Shown here: piece by piece, positions 35,589 to 45,636 of the stretch | Layout: each line of letters begins with the position of its first letter | Position numbering within the stretch: position 1 is the first letter of the stretch | Made by a program: the position numbers and the translations under genes | Source of the DNA: Lepas anatifera | Taxonomy: Eukaryota > Arthropoda > Thecostraca > Lepadidae | Direction of reading: 5' to 3' | Length of the DNA: 64,000 nucleotides | Assembly (NCBI GenBank): GCA_034440635.1 | Contig: JAOTON010001526.1 | Coordinates: 4,349,001-4,413,000 of the forward strand | The notes under the pieces: model-generated | Database searches by the model: none | The model's input: only the letters and a program-made list of their open reading frames with translations | What the model was told of the DNA's origin: nothing

Positions 35589-36390
35589 TACATAGGCATA
35601 GGAACGGGGGGGCAAGGGGGCCACTGGCCGCCCCATTTTCCGTGGGGGCCCCACGCAATGGATATTAAAATATCAGCGATTGTAATGTAAAAGAAAAAAC
35701 CCAAATGGACCCTATAGCTTGCCCGGGAAACCTTTTATGAAGCTGACCTAGACCCCTGAGATAATCTGGGGTCCTATGAGACCACCTGGGACCGATTGAG
35801 CTGTTCAGGGGCCCCTGAGTTGGCCTCTCTTATCTTAAGAACTAATATGGGGCTCCTTGAGCTAATTTAAGGTCCCTTGAACATGTGTGGGCCCATTGAA
35901 CTGTTGTATGGTCCCTAAGCTGAGCTGGGAGCTGTGAGAATGAATGGGGACCCCTTGAACTATTCAAAGACCCTGTATAAGCCGACCTAGGGGTCCCTGA
36001 GCTGAGCCGGGCTCCTAACCTGATCTGATCATCTTAGCTAATCTGGGACCCACTGTGCTGAACTAAGGGCCCCCAAGATGGTTTGGGACTCCCTGAAATT
36101 CTCCCTGAAGTCAGTAAGCTGAAACCTTTCAGCAATTCTGAGACCCCTACACCAGCCGACTTCGGTCTCCTGAGCTGAGCTAGGCCTCTAAAAACTAATT
36201 TGGGCCCTAAGATAATCTGATGTATCTGTGCTGAGCTGAGCAGCCCCTGAGCTGGTCTGGCGCCATCTGCACAGTTATAGGACACACTGAACTGAGCGGG
36301 GGCCATCAGCTTGAATGGGTCCCTTGAGCTGTTCTGAGACCCTATATCAGTCGAATTGGCGACCCCTGAGCTGAGCTGGGTCACGGTGCT
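35589..36390. repeat. Family V element with a long degenerate ctgagct tandem tail
   Basis: Begins ataggcataggaacggggggg, then tatagcttgcccgggaaacc, followed by about 600 bp of diverged units with ccctgagctgatctgggg. The copy at 50621-51120 has the same order. Confidence 0.7.
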
Positions 36391-36520
36391 TAAAAAGTGA
36401 TTTCAACCTATACTGGCTGTCCCCATCAAGGTCTCGACAAGAGCTTCTGACAGCTAAAACTAGCTGGAGGTGATAGCCAAGCTTTACAAATATCTGACGA
36501 GGGGAAAATACGATTTTCAG

Positions 36521-36555
36521 TACCCGCACCATATAGGGCGTTCCAGCCCTATCTA

Positions 36556-36613
<58 letters not shown>

Positions 36614-36648
36614 TAGATAGGGCTGGAACGCCCTATATGGTGCGGGTA
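36521..36648. repeat. Perfect palindrome of ~38 nt arms around (TA)n
   Basis: The left arm tacccgcaccatatagggcg ttccagccctatctaccta and the right arm at about 36610-36648 are exact complements, separated by an AT microsatellite of about 50 bp. The inner words agggcgttccagccct resemble the end of the neighbouring Penelope-like element (agggtgtttcagccca). Confidence 0.9.
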
Positions 36649-36818
36649 TATATATATATATATATATATATATTAGGGTGTTTCAGCCCACTATAGTAAA
36701 ATTTTGTTTGTTTGGAACGAAGCCATATCGACTTTCCCCCAGCTCTATACGTAAAACTGAATCGATTGACACCCTTAAAAGCAAGATAAAAAGGACATTT
36801 AGAGGTCGCGCACTTTTA

Positions 36819-37094
36819 TCACCAAAAACCATTACACTTGAAAGAGGCGCATTCTTTCTTGCTGCGCTTGGGTAGAGCCCTCCGATGGAGTTCCACCACC
36901 TGGAGCAGGGACTGCTTCTGCTTCTCGTCCTTGACGAATCCGTTGAACCTCTTGATGAGGGCGATCTCCCTTTCCCGCTGTTTTTGTCTTGAGTCGAAAG
37001 TTAAAGCCATTGTGGCGTCCCATTTGATATAATGATCCTTCCCATATGCAGAAGGAGTATCGCAACAGATTCGACGCATATGTTCTAAATTCAA
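36819..37094 (-). pseudogene. C-terminal part of a GIY-YIG domain, inverted copy
   Basis: On the minus strand the words Asp-His-Tyr-Ile-Lys-Trp-Asp-Ala-Thr and Asp-Ser-Arg-Gln-Lys-Gln-Arg-Glu match the plus-strand copy at ~37350-37410. The N-terminal GIY-YIG motif itself is absent. The Trp-Asp segment corresponds to the part of Penelope-type endonucleases before the conserved catalytic Glu. Confidence 0.6.
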
Positions 37095-37149
37095 CGTAAG
37101 AACATATTTTAAGCTACATCAAACGTTGAAACAATCACTGGTCAAACCA

Positions 37150-37560
37150 AAGGACAGGATAGACAACCGGAAAAACCAGGCCCAGTATACAAGATGGAAT
37201 GTAATGACTGTCCAAAAATATACAGTGGAGAAAGCAAAAGGATGATGGAAGTCCGACAAGACGAACACCGAAAATCTCGACAAAAACTAATCTGAGGATC
37301 AATTGACGAGAGAGTAGCGGAGGCCATAGCGGAACATTCATTCAAGAAGGATCACTATATCAAATGGGACGCCACAACGACTTTAACTCTCGACTCAAGA
37401 CAAAAACAGCGGGAAATAAAAGAGACAATTTACATCCAAACCACCACGGAGCCAAAGAAGAATAGAAATATCGGCAAAGTTATCTTCTATTCATTTTCTC
37501 CCTGGATTTTTGAACCTCTTAAAACGCCAGCCAAACAAGAGATTGAATTGAAAAATAACA
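37150..37560 (+). pseudogene. GIY-YIG endonuclease domain of a Penelope-like retroelement, broken
   Basis: One frame reads Gly-Pro-Val-Tyr-Lys-Met-Glu-Cys-Asn-Asp-Cys-Pro-Lys-Ile-Tyr-Ser-Gly-Glu-Ser. This matches the family pattern in which GIVY starts strand one, a CxxC pair follows, and Y-x-G-E/Q-T/S starts strand two. The first Ile of GIY is replaced (Gly-Pro-Val-Tyr). An Arg-x-x-x-His element follows, then a TGA stop near 37292, after which the same frame resumes with Ala-Glu-His ... Ile-Lys-Trp-Asp and Ile-Lys-Glu-Thr-Ile-Tyr-Ile. In Penelope-like elements this domain nicks target DNA for reverse transcription. The reverse transcriptase is missing. Confidence 0.75.
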
Positions 37561-37859
37561 CGTGCTTAGAGCTAATAGTTCTAAAATGATTCGTCATGTT
37601 CATAGCTAAGATTGTTCTTTCAAAGTGTACCCTGTCTTTGTGTGTTTCGCTTAGTTAGGTTCATGTCATTGTGTTATCTTCATCTCCCTTGAAAACGGGG
37701 GGCGGGATGCTCCCGAAATCGGTAGGGTTTTATACTCAGGCTAGTCATTGTGCAGTTATAAATGTTTTACTTAATTTGAAGAATATTTCAGATGTGAAAT
37801 AGAAAACCAAGCAAAAGAAAAGCAGCGCCAGTATCAGTGTGGAAATGTGTACATACATT

Positions 37860-38003
37860 CATAGGCATTGGAACAGGGGGGCAGAGGGGCTATGCCCCCC
37901 AATATTATTGATTCTTAACCCTTAACCCTATGGCGTTGACTGGAAAGAAATGGGTTCCAAATGCACCTTGGCCTCCACAATATTCTGGACGTTCCTACGT
38001 TTA
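37860..38003. mobile_element. Family V MITE, short copy
   Basis: Starts cataggcattggaacagggg and ends attctggacgttcctacg. The word atgtgtacat lies just outside both ends and may be the target duplication. Confidence 0.6.
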
Positions 38004-38572
38004 TGTGTACATTTTAATACATTTGATAAAAAAGCTGCAAAAGTGCGCGACCTCTAAATATCATCGAAATACATGGAAATTTCGCACAGAAGCTTGTAAG
38101 CAGATGAGGTTTGAGGGGAACATCGATATGCGTCGAAATATTGCATTTTGGAACAATGAAACACCCTAATATATATGCAGACTGCAAACACTAGAAACAC
38201 TATTCATTAGGGACACATCGCCTGTAATCAGCATACATACCAAACAGCTCACACAGCTCCCGCTCTACGATAGAAATATCCTGTTTTAGTATGCTTACTT
38301 GTGTCTTTTGTGATAGGTGCTGTGTTGACTTGCCTTTAGTATAATGAGACTACGTTTTGTCGCAACCCCTGAATATATCTTTTACAAACTGGACTGGGAT
38401 GCCTCCTGGACCAGAAAAGTTACTAAAAGTAGGAGTACATTCAACTATTTTGAACGAACCAAGACGAGAAATTACGCACAATTATTCTGTTATATTTGCG
38501 AAATATGCCCTGGTTAGGAACCTGTGAAAGTGCCAGACTGTTGAAGCGCTGACCGACTGTGTCTAACCTCAG

Positions 38573-38708
38573 GAGTGAAGGTGCTGGTGCACCAGCAGCA
38601 GCAGCCGGCGCTGATGAAGAACGCCGGCGTTTACGCGCCCGTGGGCTTCAAGGCTGCCGTTGATATCGGACTCAGAAAGCGCGCCAATGTCCGGCCGCCG
38701 TACGGCAG
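38573..38708 (+). CDS. DEG/ENaC-type sodium channel, internal exon 2 of 4 seen
   Basis: The exon opens after ctaacctcag and ends ACGGCAG|GTAGAT. In the phase dictated by the previous exon it encodes Gly-Val-Lys-Val-Leu-Val-His-Gln ... Pro, then Val-Asp-Ile-Gly-Leu-Arg-Lys and Arg-Pro-Pro-Tyr-Gly. Members of the family have the same order: a Gly-hydrophobic-Lys-Val-Leu-x-His strand, a region on Gly/Pro-rich turns, and the Leu/Arg-Pro-Pro-Tyr-Gly motif just before the first Cys of the cysteine-rich thumb. It ends in phase 2 and joins 50048 as Tyr-Gly-Arg-Cys-Gly. The downstream intron is 11.3 kb. The CAG-rich start gives a short Gln run. Confidence 0.9.
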
Positions 38709-38889
38709 GTAGATATGGCGGGAAAGGTCTGCCACCGGCCACAATGGTTGGTGGCAGATGGATATGGGTGGCGGGAAAAGGCTTGCTGTTGCGTAAGGTC
38801 TTGAAAGAATTATGCACGAGACACACGCTGACAATTTTCACCCGATGTTCGTTTTGAGAAAAATAACAGATGAATTTCGAAACCACGAA

Positions 38890-38945
38890 TCAGGAGCCGC
38901 CTTTACTGTGACGTCACGCTGGCGACAAAGCTTTCCTTCACCCAA
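38890..38945. promoter_or_regulatory. TGACGTCA palindrome in a shared 20 bp context
   Basis: gtgacgtcacgctggcgaca (38908-38927) is nearly repeated at 41788-41807 (gtgacgtcacgttggcgaca). TGACGTCA is the CREB/ATF consensus. It may be a small dispersed repeat rather than a host control element. Confidence 0.3.
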
Positions 38946-39135
38946 TAGGTCCCATGTTAAAATTCATCGATTTTAGCCGGCTCTCACAAGTACAGTATGA
39001 GTCGAAGGGAATACATGGTTGTTTCTCCACAATGTTACATCAAGTTTGTTTTCGAAATTGACCATTTGAAGTCGATATCGTCAGTTTTTCTTAAAAAATA
39101 AGGGCATTCAAAGTTGGTTCTGCAAAGCCGCTTAA

Positions 39136-41254
39136 CCCTCGCCCCATCGGGGCCATCGATGGCCCCCTAAGGTTTTTTTCGGGATAGCAGAAAAACGACG
39201 AGGCGCAGCACCACGGTCGAGGGTTCTACCTCTCACCCCATCATTTTCCCACCATCTCTGAATTTTTTTACCCCGGGTCACCCAAGATCAGGTCACCAGC
39301 CGAGGTCAACCAAGGTCACCTCACTTCAACTTCTGAGCTCTATAAGAGCTACATTTCTAAGTTGATGTGGTGTGCAATGTGTCGTGTGTGAAACGTCGTG
39401 AGTGTGCCACTGGGCCACTGGCGGAGAACCAACTCAACTTTTCCCGCGCTTCCCCGCGGCCGCGATCCCTCCAATCCTATTGGCCGCCGCGCGCCGTCCA
39501 CCGACTTCCATATAAGGAGCGGCCCGGAACTGCGGCTCCTGTATGGTGGCAGGTATGGAAAATACCTGCATCCGAATAGCACCCCTCATATTAGAAATAA
39601 CAATTACACTAGAAACGTCCCTCTGACAAATTTAAACAATAGGTGCTTCAAACTAGGTTTTAACTGTCTGGTCCTAAGGTATGGTAGACTCAGAATAACT
39701 CCCACCCTAGGAAAAAAAAAACAAAAAAAAAAAAAAAACAAAAAAAAAAACAAAACAAAAAAAAGGTTCAACTAACCAACTAACCCTACCTAACCATCCG
39801 TTCATATTTGCTAACCAACTAACCCTAACTTAAGGACTACTAACTATACTAACCACGTCTAAGACTAACAACTAACCAACTCACACCCCTCCCTAACACT
39901 CTATCTGTTCTATTACCCTTCTCTCTTCCTCTATGGCGGCTACCCAGCCAGAGAGGGTGCTGTAACCTCACCTCCTGGTTGCAGGATATAGACCCGCGGC
40001 ATCACGTCATGGTGCTTGCGGGTATTTCTAATAACCCAAAATTATTCTTTTTCAATGGAGGAACTCGAGTAACGTAAGCAAACGGTTATTCGATAACAAG
40101 GAACAAAATTCAAAAAACTAATCTTTACGCTGGCAAGACTCTTCACGTACCCTTTTAAATCCTACCTGTGCCCCAGGCTCGGCATCTCTGCCGTAGCAAT
40201 CCCCTTCCCTCGCAAGTGTTGCTACACTTCGCGACCCATTCCTTGAAATAAGATTCGTCCCTTTGTTCTGCGACATTAAAGTAAACACCCCTCCCGGAAA
40301 ATTCTCCCCCACACTTTAGAGGCGGGCAAAGGTGCTTTGCACAGAACGCCTTATAAAAAGCCCTTAACTAACTGCGGCTCCTGATTGGCTCTCCGCCAGT
40401 GGCCCAGTGGCACACTCACGACGTTTCAAACACGACACATTGCACACCACAGTTGATCAATTTGAAACTTCCTACACTTCATGAACCCTCTCGGGTCTGC
40501 AAGATGTATATCCGGGATTTTTCGATTTCATGACCTGACGTCAAGTAATGAGGTGACTTCTCCCATTGAAAAAGCATGGGGAAAAGCTGTCTTATGATCT
40601 AAAAGTCACAAAAACGATTGCAAATGCTCGGTTTGCTCAGAAAATCATTCTTGGACACCCTTTCACGGATCCCAGGGGCGATATTTTCCGTTTGACCTAT
40701 TTGAGGTCATCACAGGTCACCAGGGATCAAAAACAGTATTTGTACGATAGCTTTTGACATAATCAAGCTAGAGCGCTGAAATAAACGTCATTATGCATGT
40801 TTCATCACTGGCTTTCATTTTATATACGACAAGGTAACTTTCTGACCTTTCGTGACCTCAGGGTCATATTAGGTCACGAGGTGACCTCTGGAAGTCAAAC
40901 CACTGGTGGGAATAAAGGTCATTAGGTTCCACATAGTGGGTAAAATCCTAGCAGTTCCCTATCCAATCTACTGAACCAGATCTCAATAGCTCTAATGGCA
41001 TAAGAGTTATGCCCAGTTTGCTTAATCATTGAATATTTGAGTGAAAATAGCCTACCGTGACCTAACTTGACCTCTGGAGGTCAAACCATTGCCCTGTGCG
41101 CTTAAACATATGAAGTAATATCTTTCTGAATTCACGCGAGCTTTCTAATGCACTTTGTAGATATGCACTAGCCCCCATATTTTCGGATTTAGAGGTGGGG
41201 CATCCATACCCCCGGTGGGGTGAAGGTGGCGCCAGACCCCCGATGGGGCGCGGA
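39136..41254 (-). mobile_element. TTAA-type element, family Y, copy 3, split by another element
   Basis: In reverse orientation to copies 1 and 2. It is flanked by TTAA at 39132-39135 and 41255-41258. Removing 39367-40450 and one 7 bp duplication leaves about 1,028 bp, matching the 1,022 bp of copy 1. The frame at 40566-40757 is the same chance frame seen at 3561-3752. Confidence 0.88.
39367..40450. mobile_element. 1,084 bp element with ~65 bp terminal inverted repeats
   Basis: gtggtgtgcaatgtgtcgtg at the left end and its complement at the right end continue through aaacgtcgtgagtgtgccac and gggccactggcggag. AGTTGAT is duplicated at 39360-39366 and 40451-40457, and the intact homologous site in family Y (taagtygatc) shows the insertion point. 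Tataagg near 39514 and tataaaaag near 40351, plus a CCAAT-type attgg in both ends, give each end a promoter-like look. The interior holds a long A-rich run (39712-39765). No transposase is visible. Long inverted ends suggest a Mutator-like element, but the duplication is 7 bp, not 9. Confidence 0.8.
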
Positions 41255-41259
41255 TTAAA

Positions 41260-42009
41260 GGGCTTCCTCTCCCATGGCAAAGAATACTTTTCGATACCTT
41301 GATACCATATTGGTACTACATCACCCACCCACAACAATGCGGCAAAGCCAAAGTAATAGAAAGAAGCAAAGCAGCCCGAGTTATAAGGTCCAACTGGTGT
41401 TGAAAACTAATAATGCGCTCAACAGAAATATACAAATATTAGCATGTGGTGGCCGTAGACATATTTATTACATTATTTCAAATCTTCATTTTAAATGTTC
41501 TCGCAGCATCAGGGACTGTTTTGCTTGTAAAAAATCACGCAACTTTAATCGGTCTAAACGAACACTTCACGTTAGACGAAACATCGGCAGGCACCCTTAT
41601 TTTGCAGACTGCCCATGTCCTAGCTCGTTCCGGCATGAAAAAATAATTCAAATTAATAACAATCAATCCCTCCCCAGCCGCGAGTGACCAAACCCCCGTC
41701 AGTTCAGTTTTGTTTGTTGTTTTCGCTTGTTGAACTAAACGCGCCGCTTATGCATCAGCTACTGCTACCATATTGGTGCCAAATCGTGTGACGTCACGTT
41801 GGCGACAATTTTTTCTTCGTGGATCAACCTTATAAGTAAAGTAATCTTGTTCGAAACCCATGTGTCTGCCTTTTTAAAAGTTGTGAATGAATCATCAGAA
41901 TTAAATTATACGAACCATTTCAGAAAACATGGCGACCGTGATTGAACGAATAGAACATTAAGGTCGTAACATATTCTGCAACAGGAAGAATAAAAAGTTA
42001 TTGACCTTT
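41260..42009. other. No confident gene
   Basis: AT-rich sequence with overlapping frames (41274-41687, 41446-41646) without recognisable domains. A TGACGTCA palindrome lies at 41789-41796. Confidence 0.45.
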
Positions 42010-43131
42010 ATTTCGACACCGCAGCCCGTCGTGGGCTACAAGGGCGTGAAGCTCTTGAATTCGCAGCCAGGATGTACGAGAAGGATATTGACAAAGAGGA
42101 AAGGTGGAAAAGAGAGGGGAAACAACGAGAGGAGAGGGAGAAACAGGAAGAAAGCAAATCAAGAAGTAAGAAAGAAACAGTGATAGGAGAGGGAGAAAAC
42201 GAGAAGAGAAAGAACGTCAGCGGAACGGGAATATGAGCTGGGAAGCTGAGACTAGCATTGCAGTCTGAACCTGGTCAGGGTGACCCTGATAGTGCATCGA
42301 GAACGTTACCAAAAATGCCCGCTTTTAAGGAGGCACATACATGGATGCATACCTGACGAGATTTGAAAGGATAGCTGAAGCAAACGGATGGCTAAAAGAG
42401 GACTGGGCTGTGAGTCTCAGCACCCCCCAAGGGAAGGCCCTAGATGCTTATCACCGACTGAGTTGTACACAGGCCAACAACTACGAAATAGTGAAGAGAG
42501 AACTAAGAAAACAGTACGGGCTAATAACTGAAGGTTACCGAAAACGGCTACGTGAATCAAACCATATAGGGGAAGAGACACCTAAGCAATATGTAACGAG
42601 ATTGGGAATGTATCTAGATAAATAGATGAAAATGGGTCAAGTCGAAGAATCCCTGAGTGGTCTGAAGGAGCTGATACTGAACGAGCAGTTCATAACTGTA
42701 TGTCACACAGAGCTCCAGTCATTCCTGAAGATAAAAAACCCTTCATAGCTGAAAGAAAACATCAACACGGCTGAAAAGCGCTTGAATGCACGGGGAAAAC
42801 GCTGGATTCAATGGTAAATCAGCAAGAACCAAAGTGGCCCCAGAGCCCCACATCAGGTGTTCCAGACAGCGTGCGACTTTCCGTCAGCAGACGCACTTCA
42901 GCTTACTACCATGCACGAACTCAAGAATGGCTGCGTGTTTAGCAAACAGTGCCAAGAAACAAAACTGTGTTGCAAGGCTTTGGATTTATTCGTGGAATAG
43001 TGGAAACAGCGCTTGGTTGCCTCAGGTGCATGCTTTTTATGCATAGGGTCATCCCACATCGCTAGAATGTGTACCTCCGAGAGCACGTGTGCCCGTTGTG
43101 GAAAGAGGCATCATGTCCGTGAAGACAGCAG
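42010..43131 (+). pseudogene. LTR-retrotransposon Gag, frameshifted
   Basis: Glu/Arg/Lys-rich coiled sequence (about 42040-42200) leads to Lys-Met-Pro-Ala-Phe-Lys. The open piece 42341-42625 follows: Met-Asp-Ala-Tyr-Leu-Thr-Arg-Phe-Glu-Arg, a Gly-Lys-Ala-Leu-Asp helix and an Arg-Lys-Gln-Tyr segment, as in Gypsy-type Gag capsids related to SCAN domains. After several frame changes, a perfect C-x2-C-x4-H-x4-C zinc knuckle (Cys-Phe-Leu-Cys ... His ... Cys) is readable at about 43028-43069, with a second knuckle whose last Cys is lost. Gag packages the element RNA in virus-like particles. The sequence then stops abruptly at a foldback insertion, and the protease resumes at 47884. Confidence 0.75.
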
Positions 43132-43185
43132 GAGTTTGATATTGATATTTAGATGGATATTCAGGATTTTAATAATCGCCTAAAA

Positions 43186-45636
43186 CCATACATCATTTGA
43201 AAGCCTTTGCCGAGACCATCCCGAAACTGGCCTTTTATTTTGCTCTATCGCGTCGTGTTGCTGCGATACAGCACAAAATGTGGCGTAAAAATCAGTTTTT
43301 GCCGTAATGCATTAAATGCCATTGACTTTAACATAGGATCCAACGCATCACCAAAATCGGGGCAGATTGATTTCGCTTAAAATCAGTATACAAGCCAGGA
43401 AACATGAAATACAAAAACCAGCTCACGACTTTTTGCGGGGCACAGCTTGGTCCAGGCTCCAGAGCCTGTTGACGTCAACGTCATATTCGTATTCTGAGGT
43501 CAATAGAATGTGATATTCGCTCCTGATAACCAAATCAAGTTAAATCATACATCATTTGAAAGCCCTTGCCGAGACCATCCCAAAACTTGTCCTTGTTTTG
43601 TTCTATCACGTCGTGTTGCTGAGACAGAGCACACAATGTGCCGTAAAAATCAGTTTTTCCTGTAATGCATGAAATGCCATTGACTTTAACATGGGACCCA
43701 ACGTATCACCAAAATCGGGGACAATTGATTTCGCTTAAAATCAGTATGCAAGCCAGGAAACATGAAATAAAAAACCAGTTCACGGCTTTTTGCGGGGCAC
43801 AGCTTGGTCCAGGCTCCAGATCCTGTTGAAGTTAAAGTCATATCATTCGTATTCTGAGGTTAACAGAATGTGATATTCGCTACTGATAACCAAATCACGT
43901 TAAATCATACATCATTTGAAAGCCCTTGCCGAGACCATCCCTAAACTGGTCTTCATTTTGCTCTGTGACGTCGTGTTGTTGAGAGAGAGCACACAATGTG
44001 CCGTAAAAATCAGTTTTTGTCGTAATGCATGAAATGCCATTGACTTTAACATGAGACCCAACGTATCACCAAAATCGGGGACAATTGATTTCGCTTAAAA
44101 TCAGTATGCAAGCCAGGAAACATGAAATAAAAAACCGGTTCACGGCTTTTTGCGGGGCACAGCTTGGTCCAGGCTCCAGAGCCTGTTGAAGTTAACGTCA
44201 TATCATTCGTATTCTGAGGTTAACAGAATGTGATATTCGCTCCTGATAACCAAATCACGTTAAATCATACATCATTTGAAAGCCCTTGCCGAGACCATTC
44301 CGAAACTTGTCTTTATTTTGCTCTATCACGTCGTGTTGCTGAGACAGGGCACACAATGTGCCGTATGAGTGGCTGCATGAAGATCTGAATACTGCTTCTC
44401 CCTCAACCGCACTAGTGCTTAGCCCTCACGGCCCGAAGGATCCTGCGGCTGCTGACGATGCCTGGCATCAGTTTCATGAAAATAACAACTCTATCATATC
44501 CAGGCTCTGCTACGGGCAACAGAAATCTGTTCTATCCTGCGCCACTTGCGGCTACGAATCTCTCACGTATGAAAACTTCACTCTGCTGTCCTTACCTTTG
44601 GCCTCAGCTTTAGAGCCGCCCACACAGAGGACTCTCTACCAGTGTCTCCAACAGTACGTCCATGAGGATATTGTCTCAGGTCGGAAGTGCCAAAATTGTC
44701 AGCAAGAACATGATGCCTGCAAGAAGCTTGGCATCTGGCGACTGCCACCAGTGTTAATGATACACTTTAAACGACTTACATACAGCGGCAGAACATTACT
44801 TAAGGCACACCATCATGTCTCCTTCCCTCTGAGCGACCTGGACCTCCGCTGGATGGCTATCGGGCCCCCGCAGATATCTAGCGGCCTCGTATACGACTTG
44901 TACGCAGTGGTAGAACACCACGGCAGCGCCCAAACCGGCCACTACACTGCCTTCTGCCGAAACCAGCCGAAGGCTCGATAGTTCCACATCAATGACGCCT
45001 CTGTCAAGGAAGTACGAGCCGAGAAAGTGAAAGAGGCATCAGCATACATGCTATGTTACAACGTGAAAAATGTTGCCTAATCTTGTCCATTTGTAGCCAC
45101 AGCATATCTGGCCGTGGATTGTCACGAATGTTGCAGCTTTTATACATTGCATCTGTTTTTTTTTCAAATATATACCTTTGAAAGCGATGTGCCGTAAAAA
45201 TCAGTTTTTGCCGTAATGCATTAAATGCCGTTGACTTTAACATGGGACCCAACGTATCACCAAAATCGGGGACAATTGATTTTGCTTAAAACCAGTATAC
45301 AAGCCAGGAAACATGAAATACAAAACCAGTTCACCGCTTTTTGCGGGGCACAGCTTGGTTCAGGCTCCAGAGCCTGCTGAAGTCAACGTCAAATCCTTCG
45401 TATCCTGAGGTCAACGGAATGATATTTGCTCCTGATAACCGAATCACGTTACATCATACATCATTTGAAAGCCCTTGCCGAGACCATCCCGAAACTGGTC
45501 GTTATTTTGCTCTATCACGTCGTATTGCTGAGATAGAGCACACAATGTGCCGTAAAAATCAGTTTTTGCCGTAATGCATTGAAATGCCATTGACTTTAAC
45601 ATGGGACCCAACGTATCACCGAAATCACTTTTTGAC
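43186..45636 (+). repeat. ~360 bp satellite array, left arm
   Basis: The landmark catcatttgaaagcccttgc recurs near 43190, 43550, 43910, 44270 and 45460. The last interval equals one unit once the 831 bp USP insertion plus duplication is removed. Units contain aatgtgccgtaaaaatcag and tggtccaggctccagagcct. Confidence 0.92.
44366..45186 (+). pseudogene. Intronless, 5'-truncated ubiquitin-specific protease (USP) fragment
   Basis: The insert encodes the C-terminal two thirds of a USP catalytic domain. In order: Glu-Trp-Leu-His-Glu-Asp-Leu-Asn; His ... Asn-Asn-Ser-Ile-Ile; Gly-Gln-Gln-Lys-Ser; two Cys-x2-Cys zinc pairs (Cys-Ala-Thr-Cys and Cys-Gln-Asn-Cys); Trp-Arg-Leu-Pro-Pro-Val-Leu-Met-Ile-His-Phe-Lys-Arg; Tyr-Asp-Leu-Tyr-Ala-Val; and the catalytic-His box Gly-His-Tyr-Thr-Ala. 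The N-terminal Cys box is absent, so it cannot be active. A TAG at 44979 stands where the family has Trp before the conserved His-Ile-Asn-Asp; the frame then continues to a natural TAA at 45078. It resembles the USP2/USP8/USP21 group. ATGTGCCGTA flanks the insert at 44356-44365 and 45187-45196. No introns are present over 0.7 kb, which suggests a retrocopy, although no poly-A tail remains. Confidence 0.88.

Larger units (their letters stand above)
36673..38170. mobile_element. Penelope-like element remnant with inverted halves in a TA microsatellite
   Basis: It is bordered by ttagggtgtttcag on the left and gaaacaccctaat on the right, inverted, next to (TA)n on the left and a short TA run on the right. 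Inside are two GIY-YIG-related coding fragments facing outward (36819-37094 minus, 37150-37560 plus) and a nested family V MITE at 37860-38003. Inverted and truncated copies are characteristic of Penelope-like retroelements. Confidence 0.7.

Noticed and set aside
39780..39890. Interstitial telomere-like repeats (aactaaccctaac words)
   Set aside because: The words are irregular in spacing and sequence and sit inside the 1,084 bp inverted-repeat element; no regular TTAGG or TTAGGG array is present.
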